From assembly GCA_020632995.1 (NCBI GenBank), contig JACKEN010000001.1, forward strand, positions 1,644,001 to 1,708,000: a stretch of 64,000 nt of DNA, read 5' to 3'. Origin of the DNA: Deltaproteobacteria bacterium. Lineage in GTDB: Bacteria; Myxococcota; Kuafuiibacteriia; Kuafuiibacteriales; Kuafuiibacteriaceae. The notes under the pieces are model-generated. The model had not been told where the DNA came from, did not search any database, and was given only the letters and a program-made list of their open reading frames with translations. The position numbers and the translations under genes are program-made. Each line of letters begins with the position of its first letter. The first letter of the stretch is position 1. Shown in pieces: positions 1 through 7,764 of the stretch.

Positions 1-1447
1 GGAGCCCCGCTCCGAGCCGCCGCAGGGCGCGCCGGAGCACGCTCCGCGCCCAGGGATAGCCCCGCACCGCCGCCCACCCCGCGTAGAGCGAGAGCGAGGT
101 CGCGTAGTGGTAGCCCATCTCCCACATCGTCTCCTTGGAGCTGAGGAAGCGCTCCGCGAAGAGCGGGAGGGCCGCGATCCCCACCTGGGGCGAGAACAGG
201 GCCAGGCCCCCGGTGCCGCCCAGGGTCACGCCGAGCGAGACGAGCTTGGGATCGGGCACGAACACCGCGGCCAGGGCCTTCACCGGGTGCGTCACGATCC
301 CCACCGCGGCCGCGAACACGGTCGGCCCGAAGTCCCCGAAGGTCTCGTGCGGCTCGGGCAGGTTCGCCCGCGCGATGAGGGTGGGCATGAAGACGCGGTT
401 CACGAGCACGAACCAGATCGCGCCCCATGCAATCCAGCCTGCGCCGTACAGGAGGTGCCGCCGGTCCCGCTGGCTCGCCCCGCGCCACAGGGCGAGCAGG
501 CCCAACCCCACCACGTAGGCCCCGAGCGACTCCTTGAAGAGCGCGAACGTGAACAGGAGCGCCGTGGCGGCCCGCAGGCGCCCGGTCTCGAACGCCCAAA
601 GCCCCCAGGCGAGGAAGCCGAAGCCTACCGTGATCTCGTGGCTGTCGAAGTAGGTCCCGCTCTGCATCCCGAAGGAGAGCGCGGTGGTCAGTGCAAGTAC
701 GGTTGCACCGCCGGTCGAGATCCGGTGGTGCCGCGCCATGAGGAAGATCGCCGGCGCGGTGGCGGCGAGGTTCACCGCCTGGATCACCAGCACCGTGGTC
801 GCCGACGACGCCACCCAGAAGATCGGGGCGTACAGGTAGATGCCCACCATGAAGTGGTCGCCGAGGAAGTCCACGTCCCCGAGCACGGTGGAGACGGTCT
901 CCATGAAGCGGGACGCCCGATAGAAGTTGTGGGTCATGCACCCGTGGTCCCAGGACCCCGAGCCGTACCAGTCCTGGCGGTGCACCGAGTACGCGGCGTT
1001 CACCGCCGCCACTCCGGCCCAGAGCGCCCAGGGCAGCCACCTGGGGTGCTCACCCTCCCCGCTCTCGCGCCCCGGCGTCAGCGCCCCCGCGAGCGCGGCG
1101 AGGACCAGCGCGGCGACCAGGAGCAGGACCTGGTGCCCCACCACCGTCAGGAAGGGCGCCGCGTAGGCGAGGAGGGTCAGCCCCACCGCCCCCGCGGCCA
1201 CCCGGGGCTGGGCCAGGCCGCGCCGCCGCACGAACGCCAGGGCGCACAGGAGCGCGGCCGCCGCCACCACGTAGGGCGTGGCCGCCGGGGTGGGGAGGCT
1301 GTCGAGGGCGCGCACCGAGCCCAGCTGGTCCAGGGCCCCGCGCCGGCTCAGCACCCGCACCGCCCAGGCGGCGAGGAACGCCACCGCCACCACCGCGGTC
1401 CCGGCCGACGCCACCCGCGCCGCCAGGGGCTGCTCCCCTCCCCTCAC
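1..1447 (-). CDS. DUF2079 family polytopic membrane protein (3' end outside window)
   Basis: The minus-strand frame opens at a GTG (1447-1445) and runs off the left edge, so the C-terminus is missing. An in-frame TAA lies 15 nt upstream, which makes this GTG the only sensible start. The product has many hydrophobic segments. It carries features I associate with the DUF2079 (GtrA/PMT-like) family: a GDHFMVGIYLYAP stretch, a TYFDSHEITVGF motif near the middle, a following KESLGAY segment and an ERFLSSKETMWEMGYHYAT segment. The family is predicted to be a membrane transferase acting on lipid-linked sugars, but no substrate is known. It stands alone here, next to a toxin-antitoxin pair. The family call is from motif memory; the function is unknown. 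Confidence 0.75.
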   Translation of the reverse strand, partial: MRGGEQPLAARVASAGTAVVAVAFLAAWAVRVLSRRGALDQLGSVRALDSLPTPAATPYVVAAAALLCALAFVRRRGLAQPRVAAGAVGLTLLAYAAPFLTVVGHQVLLLVAALVLAALAGALTPGRESGEGEHPRWLPWALWAGVAAVNAAYSVHRQDWYGSGSWDHGCMTHNFYRASRFMETVSTVLGDVDFLGDHFMVGIYLYAPIFWVASSATTVLVIQAVNLAATAPAIFLMARHHRISTGGATVLALTTALSFGMQSGTYFDSHEITVGFGFLAWGLWAFETGRLRAATALLFTFALFKESLGAYVVGLGLLALWRGASQRDRRHLLYGAGWIAWGAIWFVLVNRVFMPTLIARANLPEPHETFGDFGPTVFAAAVGIVTHPVKALAAVFVPDPKLVSLGVTLGGTGGLALFSPQVGIAALPLFAERFLSSKETMWEMGYHYATSLSLYAGWAAVRGYPWARSVLRRALRRLGAGL

Positions 1448-1456
1448 GCGCGGCGG

Positions 1457-1462
1457 ACGTTA
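1457..1462 (-). promoter_or_regulatory. Candidate -10 element of the DUF2079 gene
   Basis: TAACGT fits TAnnnT and lies 9 nt before the GTG start. I see no convincing -35 element at 16-18 nt and no ribosome binding site. This fits the leaderless pattern seen elsewhere in the window. Confidence 0.35.
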
Positions 1463-1497
1463 GCACCATTCCTGGTCGACGCGAGCGAGGACCCGCT

Positions 1498-1932
1498 TCA
1501 GCTGTTTCGACGGGACGAGCGGCGAGACCAGTCCACGACCTCCAGCTCCGCGAAGGGCTTGAAGTCGCGAACGTTGACGGTCACGAGGGTCAGCCCCGCG
1601 GTGTGGGCGATCGCCGCGATCTGCCCGTCGACGAACGGCGCGGTCCGCCCGAGGCGCTCCAACCGACTGCGCTCGGACGCGTGCCACACGGCCGCCGCGG
1701 CCTCATAGGGCAAGATGGGGAACGCGACCTCGACCACATCGCGCAGGTAGCTGTGGAGGAGGTCACGCCGGCGACCTGCCGGGAGCCGCGCACAGCCAAA
1801 CAGGAGCTCGTTCCAGACGGGCGCTGCGATGCAAGCCTCGTGGCCGTGGAGCTGCAGCTTCGCGACCACCGCGGGGTTGGGCGTCGCGGCGATCGGCGCT
1901 GAGACGATGCTCGTGTCGAGCAGGAACCGCAC
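1498..1932 (-). CDS. vapC: VapC-type PIN-domain ribonuclease toxin
   Basis: This 144-residue protein is a single PIN domain, the usual VapC length. The acidic metal-binding residues are in place: D6 in the LLDTS start, E42 in WNELLFG, D102 in PFVDGQIAA and D123 in the VTVNVRDF motif. PIN toxins cleave specific RNAs (often tRNA or rRNA) with Mg2+ and are blocked by their antitoxin. The GTG start at 1932 follows the antitoxin stop codon by 3 nt, so the two genes are almost certainly cotranscribed and translationally coupled. All catalytic acids are present, so the toxin is probably active. The C-terminus ends in a basic, Arg/Ser-rich tail. Confidence 0.93.
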   Translation of the reverse strand: MRFLLDTSIVSAPIAATPNPAVVAKLQLHGHEACIAAPVWNELLFGCARLPAGRRRDLLHSYLRDVVEVAFPILPYEAAAAVWHASERSRLERLGRTAPFVDGQIAAIAHTAGLTLVTVNVRDFKPFAELEVVDWSRRSSRRNS

Positions 1933-1935
1933 GGG

Positions 1936-2214
1936 TCAGAGGTCGACGGGTCGCCCGGCGGCACCGTCTCGGAGACCGATCAGGTCCGCCTCGGTGAGCC
2001 CGTCCACCGTCGGGTCGTGGTGCTCGAGGAAGGCTGCATACGCCTCCGAGAACGTGGGCGAGGCAGCGCGGAGCCGACGAAAGGCCTCGATCGACATGAG
2101 GACCGCCACCGGCTCGCCCCGCCGGGTGAGCTCCAGCTCGGCCCCTGCCTGGGCCTCGGAGACAAGCGTGGGGAGGTTCCGACGCGCCTCCGCGATCGAG
2201 TAGCGCTTCGTCAC
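1936..2214 (-). CDS. vapB: Phd/YefM-fold antitoxin paired with VapC
   Basis: This 92-residue protein begins with the Phd/YefM-type DNA-binding pattern: YSIAEARRNLPTLVSEAQAG, then ELTRRGEPVAVLMS. Its acidic C-terminal half would wrap the toxin. It precedes the PIN-domain toxin by 3 nt. An in-frame TGA stands 6 nt upstream of the GTG, so this start is forced. The antitoxin is expected to repress its own operon through the palindrome just upstream. The -10 element lies only 6 nt before the start, so the mRNA may be leaderless. The vapB symbol follows the pairing; by fold it is Phd-like. Confidence 0.9.
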   Translation of the reverse strand: MTKRYSIAEARRNLPTLVSEAQAGAELELTRRGEPVAVLMSIEAFRRLRAASPTFSEAYAAFLEHHDPTVDGLTEADLIGLRDGAAGRPVDL

Positions 2215-2220
2215 CCCTCA

Positions 2221-2249
2221 AATGTACATCTGGATGTACATCAGAACAA
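2221..2249 (-). promoter_or_regulatory. VapBC promoter and palindromic operator
   Basis: On the minus strand a -35 TTGTTC (2249-2244) and a -10 TACATT (2226-2221) are separated by 17 bp. A near-perfect palindrome fills the spacer and -10: arms ATGTACATC (2222-2230) and GATGTACAT (2233-2241) with a 2-bp centre. This placement is typical of toxin-antitoxin autorepression. The predicted transcript would begin about at the GTG start. Confidence 0.7.
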
Positions 2250-2264
2250 GGGCAACCGCGGGAG

Positions 2265-5200
2265 CTACTCCGCGAGATACCCCCGCACCCGCTCCGCGTC
2301 GGGCCCGCTCGGGACCAGCTCCAGGAAGCGGGTGAAGTAGACCTTCGCCTTGTCGGCCTTCCCGATGCGCCGGTAGAGCAGCCCCAGGCCCTCGGTGCAG
2401 GTGGGCTCGTTGGGGGCGATCCGCAGGCACTCTCGGAACGCCTGGCTGGCCTTTCGGCTCCGGCCCGCCTTCAGGTGCTTGTGGCCCGCTTTCAGGAGCC
2501 GCTCCACCCGGCCGGTGGGCGCGGCGGGGGCCACCGTGTCGGGGGCGGAGATCTCGACGTTGGCGTCCGCGTCCTCGGGCCGGTTGTCGGGCACCACCAG
2601 CACCGGCCGGCGCCGCGGCTTCGGGGTGGGCATCCGCACCTCGAGCGGACCCCGGGCGGGCACCCAGCGGGACTCGCTCATACCCTCCGCGTCATCCACC
2701 CGGACCTCCACGAAGGCCCGATCGACGTGCCCGGTGGTCGGCACCCGACCCACGGGGTCGCCGTTCATGTAGGCCGCCACCCCCGCCGGCTCGGTGATGC
2801 GGATCGGCGCGCCGGCCCAGCGCGGGTTGAAATGCAGGCTGGCCTTCGCGGTGCCGCCGCGCTCGGGGCAGGTCACGAGGCGGGCCCCCTGCTGCTCCTG
2901 GTCCGCGGCGGCCCGGACGAGCAAGGCGCCTTGCACCGGGACCTCGCCCATCGGCACCGGGGTGTCGTCGAACGCGGTGACCTGCACCCCGTCGGGGCTG
3001 CTCAGCGTCACCGTGCACCCGGCCTCGCCCGCCGGCAGCAGGCGCGCCTCCACCCCACCCCGCTCCATGAGCTCCATCCGCATGGGCTCGTGCCCGGGGG
3101 CGACGAGGAACACCTGCGGGTGGCTGCCCGCCGGCACCAGGAACGCGAGCGGCGTCTTCCCCAGCACCCGACCGTCGGCCTCCGCCACCACCCAGGCCCC
3201 GGCCGGCCGGGACTCCAGGACGAACTCCTGCCCGGGCAGCGCCACGTCGGCCGGGGCGTTGGCCTGCCCGCCGCCAGAACGCGCGATGAAGGCGAAGAGC
3301 CCGAGGATCACCAGCACCGCGAGGACGCCGCCCGCCACCTTGCGGGTGTCGAAGCCCGACACCGCGGCGGCCACGTCGGCCACCGACGGCTCGCTCGGAT
3401 CCTCCTGCACGTACTCCACCGCCTGCGGCGGCGCGGCTGCCGGCGGGTTGCTGCCCCGGGGGAGGTCCTCGTCGAAGCCCGGGAACTCGGCGTAGTCGCG
3501 CCGGTGGGTGCCGCGGGGGCTCACCACCTCGCTCCACGGGCTCTCGCCTGCCGGCAGGACGGGTTGCTCCCAGCCCGCCGCGATCGCGTCGATGGCCAGG
3601 CGGTCCTCGGGTTCGGGCTCGTCGACCTCGGCCGTGGTCCGCATCAGCACGGCCGAGACCGGGTGGTCGTCGGTCAAGGTGTCGGCCGCGTCGAGCTCGG
3701 CCAGGTCCCGCGGGGTCCCCTCGGGCAGGGTGGTCTCGTCGTCGAGGGTGCTGGGATCGCGCACCGAGGCCAGCTCCGCCGCGGCCAGCGCCGAGGCGGC
3801 CAGGGCGTCGGTCTGCGCGGGCGCCAGGCCCCCGGTCCCCGGGGCGTCGGGCTCCTGCGGCGCCTCGGCCTCCATCTTCGTGTGCGCAACCTCACCTGCA
3901 CCGGGAGACTCCAGCGCGGGGGCACCCGGCTCGACGGCCGGCTGGGCGCTGGCCTCGGGCTCAGCGTCCTGAGCAGGCTGCCCCGCCGCGACCACGCCGG
4001 AGGGGTCCGGCTCGACCGAGAGCGGGACGGCCTCGGTATCCAGCGCAGGCCGCCCTGACGCCTCCGGCTGGACCCCGGCGTCCTGCGCGGCCGCAGGCTC
4101 TCCGGCGTTCGCGTCCGAGGCTCCCACGACCGACTGGGCGGCGGCCTCGAGTACGGGTGCCCCTCCGAGGGCCTCCCCCGCCACCGACTGCGCCTCGAGC
4201 GCAGGCCCACCTGCGAGCCCCGCCGCGGCCACCGGCTCAGGCTCGAGCGCAGGCCCACCTGCGAGCCCCGCCGCGGCCTCCACCGGCTCCGCCTCGAGCG
4301 CAGGCCCACCTGCGGGCCCCGCCGCGGCCTCCACCGGCTCAGGCTCGAGCGCAGGCCCACCTGCGGGCCCCGCCGCGGCCTCCACCGGCTCAGCCTCAAC
4401 CGCCACCGCAGGCCCGCTTGCCTGCGCCGCTCCGTCCTCGAGCGTGCGCTCCCCTGCGAGCGTCTCCGCCTGCGCCTCCGGCTCCACCAGGGCCGCAGGC
4501 TCCCCTGCGGACGCCTCGACCTCGGCGACAGCCGCCGGCGCCCCCGCGAGCGCCACTTCGGGCTCCGCCGCAGCCGCCCCTCGGAGCGCCTCTGCCACCG
4601 GTGCGGTGGCCTCGGGATCCGCCTCCCGGGCGTGGCGGCCCGCCGTGAGCTCGCTCGCGATCGCCACCGCCTCGGCCGGGGCCAGGATCACGGTGTCCGG
4701 CTGCTCGGGCTCCAGGGGCTCCACGTCGGCCGGATCCACCTCCTCGAGGTCGGCGTCCGCGGACTCCGGGACGACCTGGTCGGTCCCCGCCTCGGGGTGG
4801 GCGTGCGCCGCCGCGGGATCCGTGGCCAGCTCCGGGCTCGCCGCGAAGGCCAGGCTCGAGCTCGGCCGGAGCGTGGGGAGGGCCGAGGGATCGGTCTGGG
4901 CGTCCACCAGGCCCGGCGGCGACGAGGTCACCGCGGGATCCGTGATGCCCACGAGGGCCCCCGGCACCTCGGCCGTCTCGGCCCGGGTGGGGGCCTCTGG
5001 GTCCACCGTGGCCACCCCAGGGATGCCCGCCGCGGCCACGGTCTGGGGCTTTCCCCCTACCTCGGTCCAGACCGCGTTGCCCCAGGAGCTCACGGCCAGG
5101 GGGTCGTCCGCCTCGGGCAAGGGGATTGGGCTGGAGGTGGGCCCCGAGCTCTGGGTGACGTCCTCGTGTGGGAAGAGCGCCACCGGCACCGGGGTAGGCA

Positions 5201-5993
5201 CCTGCATGAGCTGGGGCGCCGAGGCCAGCAGGCCGTCCAGCTCCCCCAGCACCTCGGCCCCCGAGGCCGGGCGCCGGGCCGGATCTTCGCGGCACAGGGA
5301 CTCCACGAAGCGCAGGGCGTCCGGGGGGAGCGCCACCCGCTCGGCCGCCGCGCTGAGGAGCCGACCCAGGCGCCAGACGTCGCCGCTCCTCGAGGGCGCC
5401 CCGTCCAGCTCCTCGGGGGCCCGACGCGGGGGCTGCTCGCCGGCGGCCAGCCAGGCGTCGGCCGCGTCCACCGGGACGACGAAGAAGCGGGGCGCGCCCG
5501 CCTCGCCGACGCCCACGGTGTGCTCGGACAGGAGCGGCTCGAAGCGGCCTCGACCGTGGCGATCGGCCAGCCGGGCCGCGACCCCCCGGGCCAGCCGGAG
5601 CAGGGTCATGACGTCGAGGGGGGCGCCGTCCACCGCGAGGGGCAGGCCGCCCACCTGGGGCAAGGCCCAGAACAGGTGCCGGGTGCCGTCCTCCGCGTCC
5701 GCCCCGCCGTGGGCCTGCAGCTCGAAGCCAGGCTCGCCGATCAGCTCGGTGGTCCGACGCGCCACCCGGCGCTCCTCCTGGTGGCGGGCCTCCTTCTCGG
5801 CGTCGCCGCGGGCCGCCTTGAGGCGCACGACCTGGAGCAGCACCGGGCGCCCCTGGCCGTCGCGGGCCTCCAAGAGGGTGGCCCCGGGGCCCTCGGTGAT
5901 GGTGCGGACCACGTCGAAGGGCCCGACCCGCGCCCCCTGCGGAGGCGGCACGCCGGTGGTGGGGACCACGGCGGTCTCGGTGGCGTCGCTCAC
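2265..5993 (-). CDS. Membrane-anchored pseudokinase with Ala/Glu/Pro-rich linker, PEGA-like domain and TPR tail
   Basis: This is a 1242-residue protein. The first ~280 residues resemble a Ser/Thr kinase fold (VGPFDVVRTITEG start, APEEL motif, and a C-lobe ending RFVESLCREDPARRP). The active residues are gone: the VAIK lysine segment reads VLLQVV, the HRD loop reads DRHGRGRFEP, and there is no DFG. A ~600-residue low-complexity linker rich in Ala, Glu and Pro follows and contains a 17-residue tandem repeat. Next come one transmembrane segment (VLAVLVILGLFAFIA), a PEGA-like beta domain (LESRPAGAWVVAEADG) and a C-terminal TPR-like helical pair (HKHLKAGRSRKASQAF onward). The membrane segment would separate a cytoplasmic pseudokinase from a periplasmic PEGA/TPR part. 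It is probably a scaffold rather than an enzyme. Confidence 0.8.
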   Translation of the reverse strand: MSDATETAVVPTTGVPPPQGARVGPFDVVRTITEGPGATLLEARDGQGRPVLLQVVRLKAARGDAEKEARHQEERRVARRTTELIGEPGFELQAHGGADAEDGTRHLFWALPQVGGLPLAVDGAPLDVMTLLRLARGVAARLADRHGRGRFEPLLSEHTVGVGEAGAPRFFVVPVDAADAWLAAGEQPPRRAPEELDGAPSRSGDVWRLGRLLSAAAERVALPPDALRFVESLCREDPARRPASGAEVLGELDGLLASAPQLMQVPTPVPVALFPHEDVTQSSGPTSSPIPLPEADDPLAVSSWGNAVWTEVGGKPQTVAAAGIPGVATVDPEAPTRAETAEVPGALVGITDPAVTSSPPGLVDAQTDPSALPTLRPSSSLAFAASPELATDPAAAHAHPEAGTDQVVPESADADLEEVDPADVEPLEPEQPDTVILAPAEAVAIASELTAGRHAREADPEATAPVAEALRGAAAAEPEVALAGAPAAVAEVEASAGEPAALVEPEAQAETLAGERTLEDGAAQASGPAVAVEAEPVEAAAGPAGGPALEPEPVEAAAGPAGGPALEAEPVEAAAGLAGGPALEPEPVAAAGLAGGPALEAQSVAGEALGGAPVLEAAAQSVVGASDANAGEPAAAQDAGVQPEASGRPALDTEAVPLSVEPDPSGVVAAGQPAQDAEPEASAQPAVEPGAPALESPGAGEVAHTKMEAEAPQEPDAPGTGGLAPAQTDALAASALAAAELASVRDPSTLDDETTLPEGTPRDLAELDAADTLTDDHPVSAVLMRTTAEVDEPEPEDRLAIDAIAAGWEQPVLPAGESPWSEVVSPRGTHRRDYAEFPGFDEDLPRGSNPPAAAPPQAVEYVQEDPSEPSVADVAAAVSGFDTRKVAGGVLAVLVILGLFAFIARSGGGQANAPADVALPGQEFVLESRPAGAWVVAEADGRVLGKTPLAFLVPAGSHPQVFLVAPGHEPMRMELMERGGVEARLLPAGEAGCTVTLSSPDGVQVTAFDDTPVPMGEVPVQGALLVRAAADQEQQGARLVTCPERGGTAKASLHFNPRWAGAPIRITEPAGVAAYMNGDPVGRVPTTGHVDRAFVEVRVDDAEGMSESRWVPARGPLEVRMPTPKPRRRPVLVVPDNRPEDADANVEISAPDTVAPAAPTGRVERLLKAGHKHLKAGRSRKASQAFRECLRIAPNEPTCTEGLGLLYRRIGKADKAKVYFTRFLELVPSGPDAERVRGYLAE
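4201..4401 (-). repeat. In-frame tandem repeat, four units of 51/48 bp
   Basis: The units are 4201-4248 (48 bp), 4249-4299, 4300-4350 and 4351-4401 (51 bp each). Each encodes a 16-17 residue Ala/Gly/Pro/Glu motif of the form GPALExEPVEAAAG within the pseudokinase linker. The units are nearly identical at DNA level, and all lengths are multiples of 3, so copy-number change would keep the frame. Confidence 0.9.
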
Positions 5994-6119
5994 GTTCTTT
6001 CCCCGGCTGGGCCTCGGCCCGCCGCGCGCGTCCCACCTTGCAGCGGTGTGCGCGAGGTCAACCTAGAGACCCGGGCCCCACCCGGCCATCCGTCGAGTGT
6101 CATCCCGGGCGCGGTTTGT

Positions 6120-6125
6120 TAGACT
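6120..6125 (+). promoter_or_regulatory. Candidate -10 element before the 6134 gene
   Basis: TAGACT fits TAnnnT and ends 8 nt before the ATG at 6134, with no Shine-Dalgarno sequence between. No strong -35 is visible. The 140-bp region also separates this gene from the divergent pseudokinase gene. Confidence 0.35.
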
Positions 6126-6133
6126 CCGGGGCC

Positions 6134-6808
6134 ATGTCGCGCCAACGCTGGTCCGCCCGCGCCGCCGTCCTGGGCGCCCTGGTCCTGGGCACCCTCGCCC
6201 TCGATGCCGGGAGCCCCGCGTGGGCCAAGAACCCCTGGGAGGAGCTCATGGGGCGCAAGCCCCGCACCTGGGCCGACCCGCAGGGGCGCTTCTCGATCGA
6301 CCTCCCGCTGGGCTGGCAGGCTCAAGTCAACCCCGAGCAGCCGGTCGTCGACTTCTGGAAGCGCCACCCGGACCACGGCGCGGTCGCCCACGCCTCGGTG
6401 CAGATGAAGTCGGTGCCTCCGGGGGTGAAGGTCGCCCACTACGCCCTGCACGTGAACCAGGACGTGAAGAAGAGCGCCCCGAACTACCGCGTCCTGGCCG
6501 AGCAGCGCCTCGACCTCTCCGGGGTGCCCGCGGTGCGCACCGTCTTCACCTACAACGAGCGCGGGAACGCCGCGCTCGTGAACGAGGTGGACCAGTTCGT
6601 CCTCGTGCGGGGCGAGCGGGCCTTCGTCCTCACCTTCGAGTATGCGGCCGGCGCGCGCCCGATCTTCGAGGAGGACTTCGCGTACATGGCCCACGGCTTC
6701 GCCGCCAACGCCCCCGGCGAGGAGGGGGTGGTGGGCTCGGGCGGGGGCAAGAGCCGCCGCAAGATCCGCGAAGGCGAGATGATCAACCCCGACGTCCTGC
6801 GCTATTAG
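6134..6808 (+). CDS. Secreted PsbP/DcrB-like domain protein
   Basis: This is a 224-residue protein. I place the start at the ATG at 6134 because it gives a clean signal peptide (basic MSRQRWSAR, hydrophobic core, ...SPAWAK). Extending the frame upstream adds only non-signal sequence. The mature part opens with FSIDLPLGWQAQ and continues with a beta-rich domain containing VFTYNERGNAALVNEVDQFVL. This is the pattern of PsbP/DcrB-like (DUF1795-type) periplasmic proteins, which lack a known catalytic role. It ends 9 nt before coaX and is probably cotranscribed with it. The fold assignment is moderate; the function is unknown. Confidence 0.72.
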   Translation: MSRQRWSARAAVLGALVLGTLALDAGSPAWAKNPWEELMGRKPRTWADPQGRFSIDLPLGWQAQVNPEQPVVDFWKRHPDHGAVAHASVQMKSVPPGVKVAHYALHVNQDVKKSAPNYRVLAEQRLDLSGVPAVRTVFTYNERGNAALVNEVDQFVLVRGERAFVLTFEYAAGARPIFEEDFAYMAHGFAANAPGEEGVVGSGGGKSRRKIREGEMINPDVLRY

Positions 6809-6817
6809 CCGAGGCGC

Positions 6818-7588
6818 ATGCTCCTCGCCTTCGACATCGGCAACACCAACCTGACCCTGGGCCTCTACGACGGCGAGCGCCAGATCCACGGCTGGCGCCT
6901 GGAGACCGTCCACACCCGCACCGAGGACGAGTATGGGCTCCTGGTGCGCCAGCTGATCGCGGGGGACGGCCTGTCCCCGGCGGTGGTGAAGGGGGTGATC
7001 CTGGCCTCGGTGGTGCCGATCCTGACCGGCACCATCCAGTCGATGGTGCGGCGCCTGTTCGGGCTCGAGCCGGTCGTGGTGGGCCCGGGCCTCAAGACCG
7101 GGGTCCCGGTGCTCTACAACCCGCCCAAGGACGTGGGCGCTGATCGGATCGTGAACGCGGTGGCGGCCTACGCCCGCTACCAGTGCGCCTGCATCGTGGT
7201 GGACTTCGGCACCGCGACCACCTTCGACTCCATCACCGGCAAGGGCGAGTACGCGGGCGGCGCGATCGCTCCGGGGATCGGCATCTCGATGCAGGCCCTC
7301 TTCACCCGGGCGGCGAAGCTGCCGAAGGTGGACATCGCCCGGCCCGCGTCCGTGGTCGGCAAGAGCACGGTCGAGTCCATCCAATCGGGTGTCTACTTTG
7401 GGTACGTCGGACTGGTGGACGGCCTGGTGGAGCGGATGCGAGCCGAGATGCAGGAGGACCCGGTCCGGATCATCGCGACCGGCGGCCTCGCTCCGGTGCT
7501 GGTGCGGGACTCGAGGACGATCGAGGCGGTGGACGAGAACCTCACGCTGGAGGGGCTCCGGCTCCTGTACGCCATGAACCGCGGGTGA
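6818..7588 (+). CDS. coaX: Type III pantothenate kinase
   Basis: CoaX phosphorylates pantothenate with ATP, the first step of coenzyme A synthesis, and is insensitive to CoA feedback. The 256-residue length is normal. The phosphate-binding DIGNTN motif is at residues 6-11, the GADR motif with the catalytic Asp at 107-110, and DFGTATTFD at 129-137. The start ATG gives the motif the usual N-terminal position. The gene follows the secreted protein gene by 9 nt. A biotin-repressor (birA) neighbour, common in other genomes, is not present here. The enzyme is cytoplasmic and usually active as a dimer. Confidence 0.96.
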   Translation: MLLAFDIGNTNLTLGLYDGERQIHGWRLETVHTRTEDEYGLLVRQLIAGDGLSPAVVKGVILASVVPILTGTIQSMVRRLFGLEPVVVGPGLKTGVPVLYNPPKDVGADRIVNAVAAYARYQCACIVVDFGTATTFDSITGKGEYAGGAIAPGIGISMQALFTRAAKLPKVDIARPASVVGKSTVESIQSGVYFGYVGLVDGLVERMRAEMQEDPVRIIATGGLAPVLVRDSRTIEAVDENLTLEGLRLLYAMNRG

Positions 7589-7614
7589 GGGCTGGACGTT
7601 TCTCGCGTCCACCG

Positions 7615-7643
7615 TTGACCCCGCCAGCGGGCAAAGTTAGCGT
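7615..7643 (+). promoter_or_regulatory. Candidate promoter of the EF-G-like gene
   Basis: TTGACC (7615-7620) and TAGCGT (7638-7643) are separated by 17 bp in the 176-bp gap after coaX. This would give a 5' leader of about 115 nt before the ATG at 7765. The rest of the gap holds nothing else I recognise. Confidence 0.45.
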
Positions 7644-7764
7644 CCCCTCCTCGCGCGAGGCCCGGATCGCCTGTTTCTGCCCCGAAACCCTGTGTTTGCG
7701 AAGAAACCGGGGTGGCTGAAGGAATCGGCAAGTTCTCCGGCGCCCCCGAGGGGGAACAGCTTCC

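Noticed and set aside
107..1708. A 533-codon frame on the plus strand
   Set aside because: It covers the opposite strand of the DUF2079 gene and part of vapC. The translation is His/Arg/Gly/Pro-rich without motifs; the minus strand has clear membrane helices and family motifs.
4157..4648. A Pro/Ala/Gln/Arg repeat protein on the plus strand
   Set aside because: It arises from reading the pseudokinase tandem repeat on the wrong strand.
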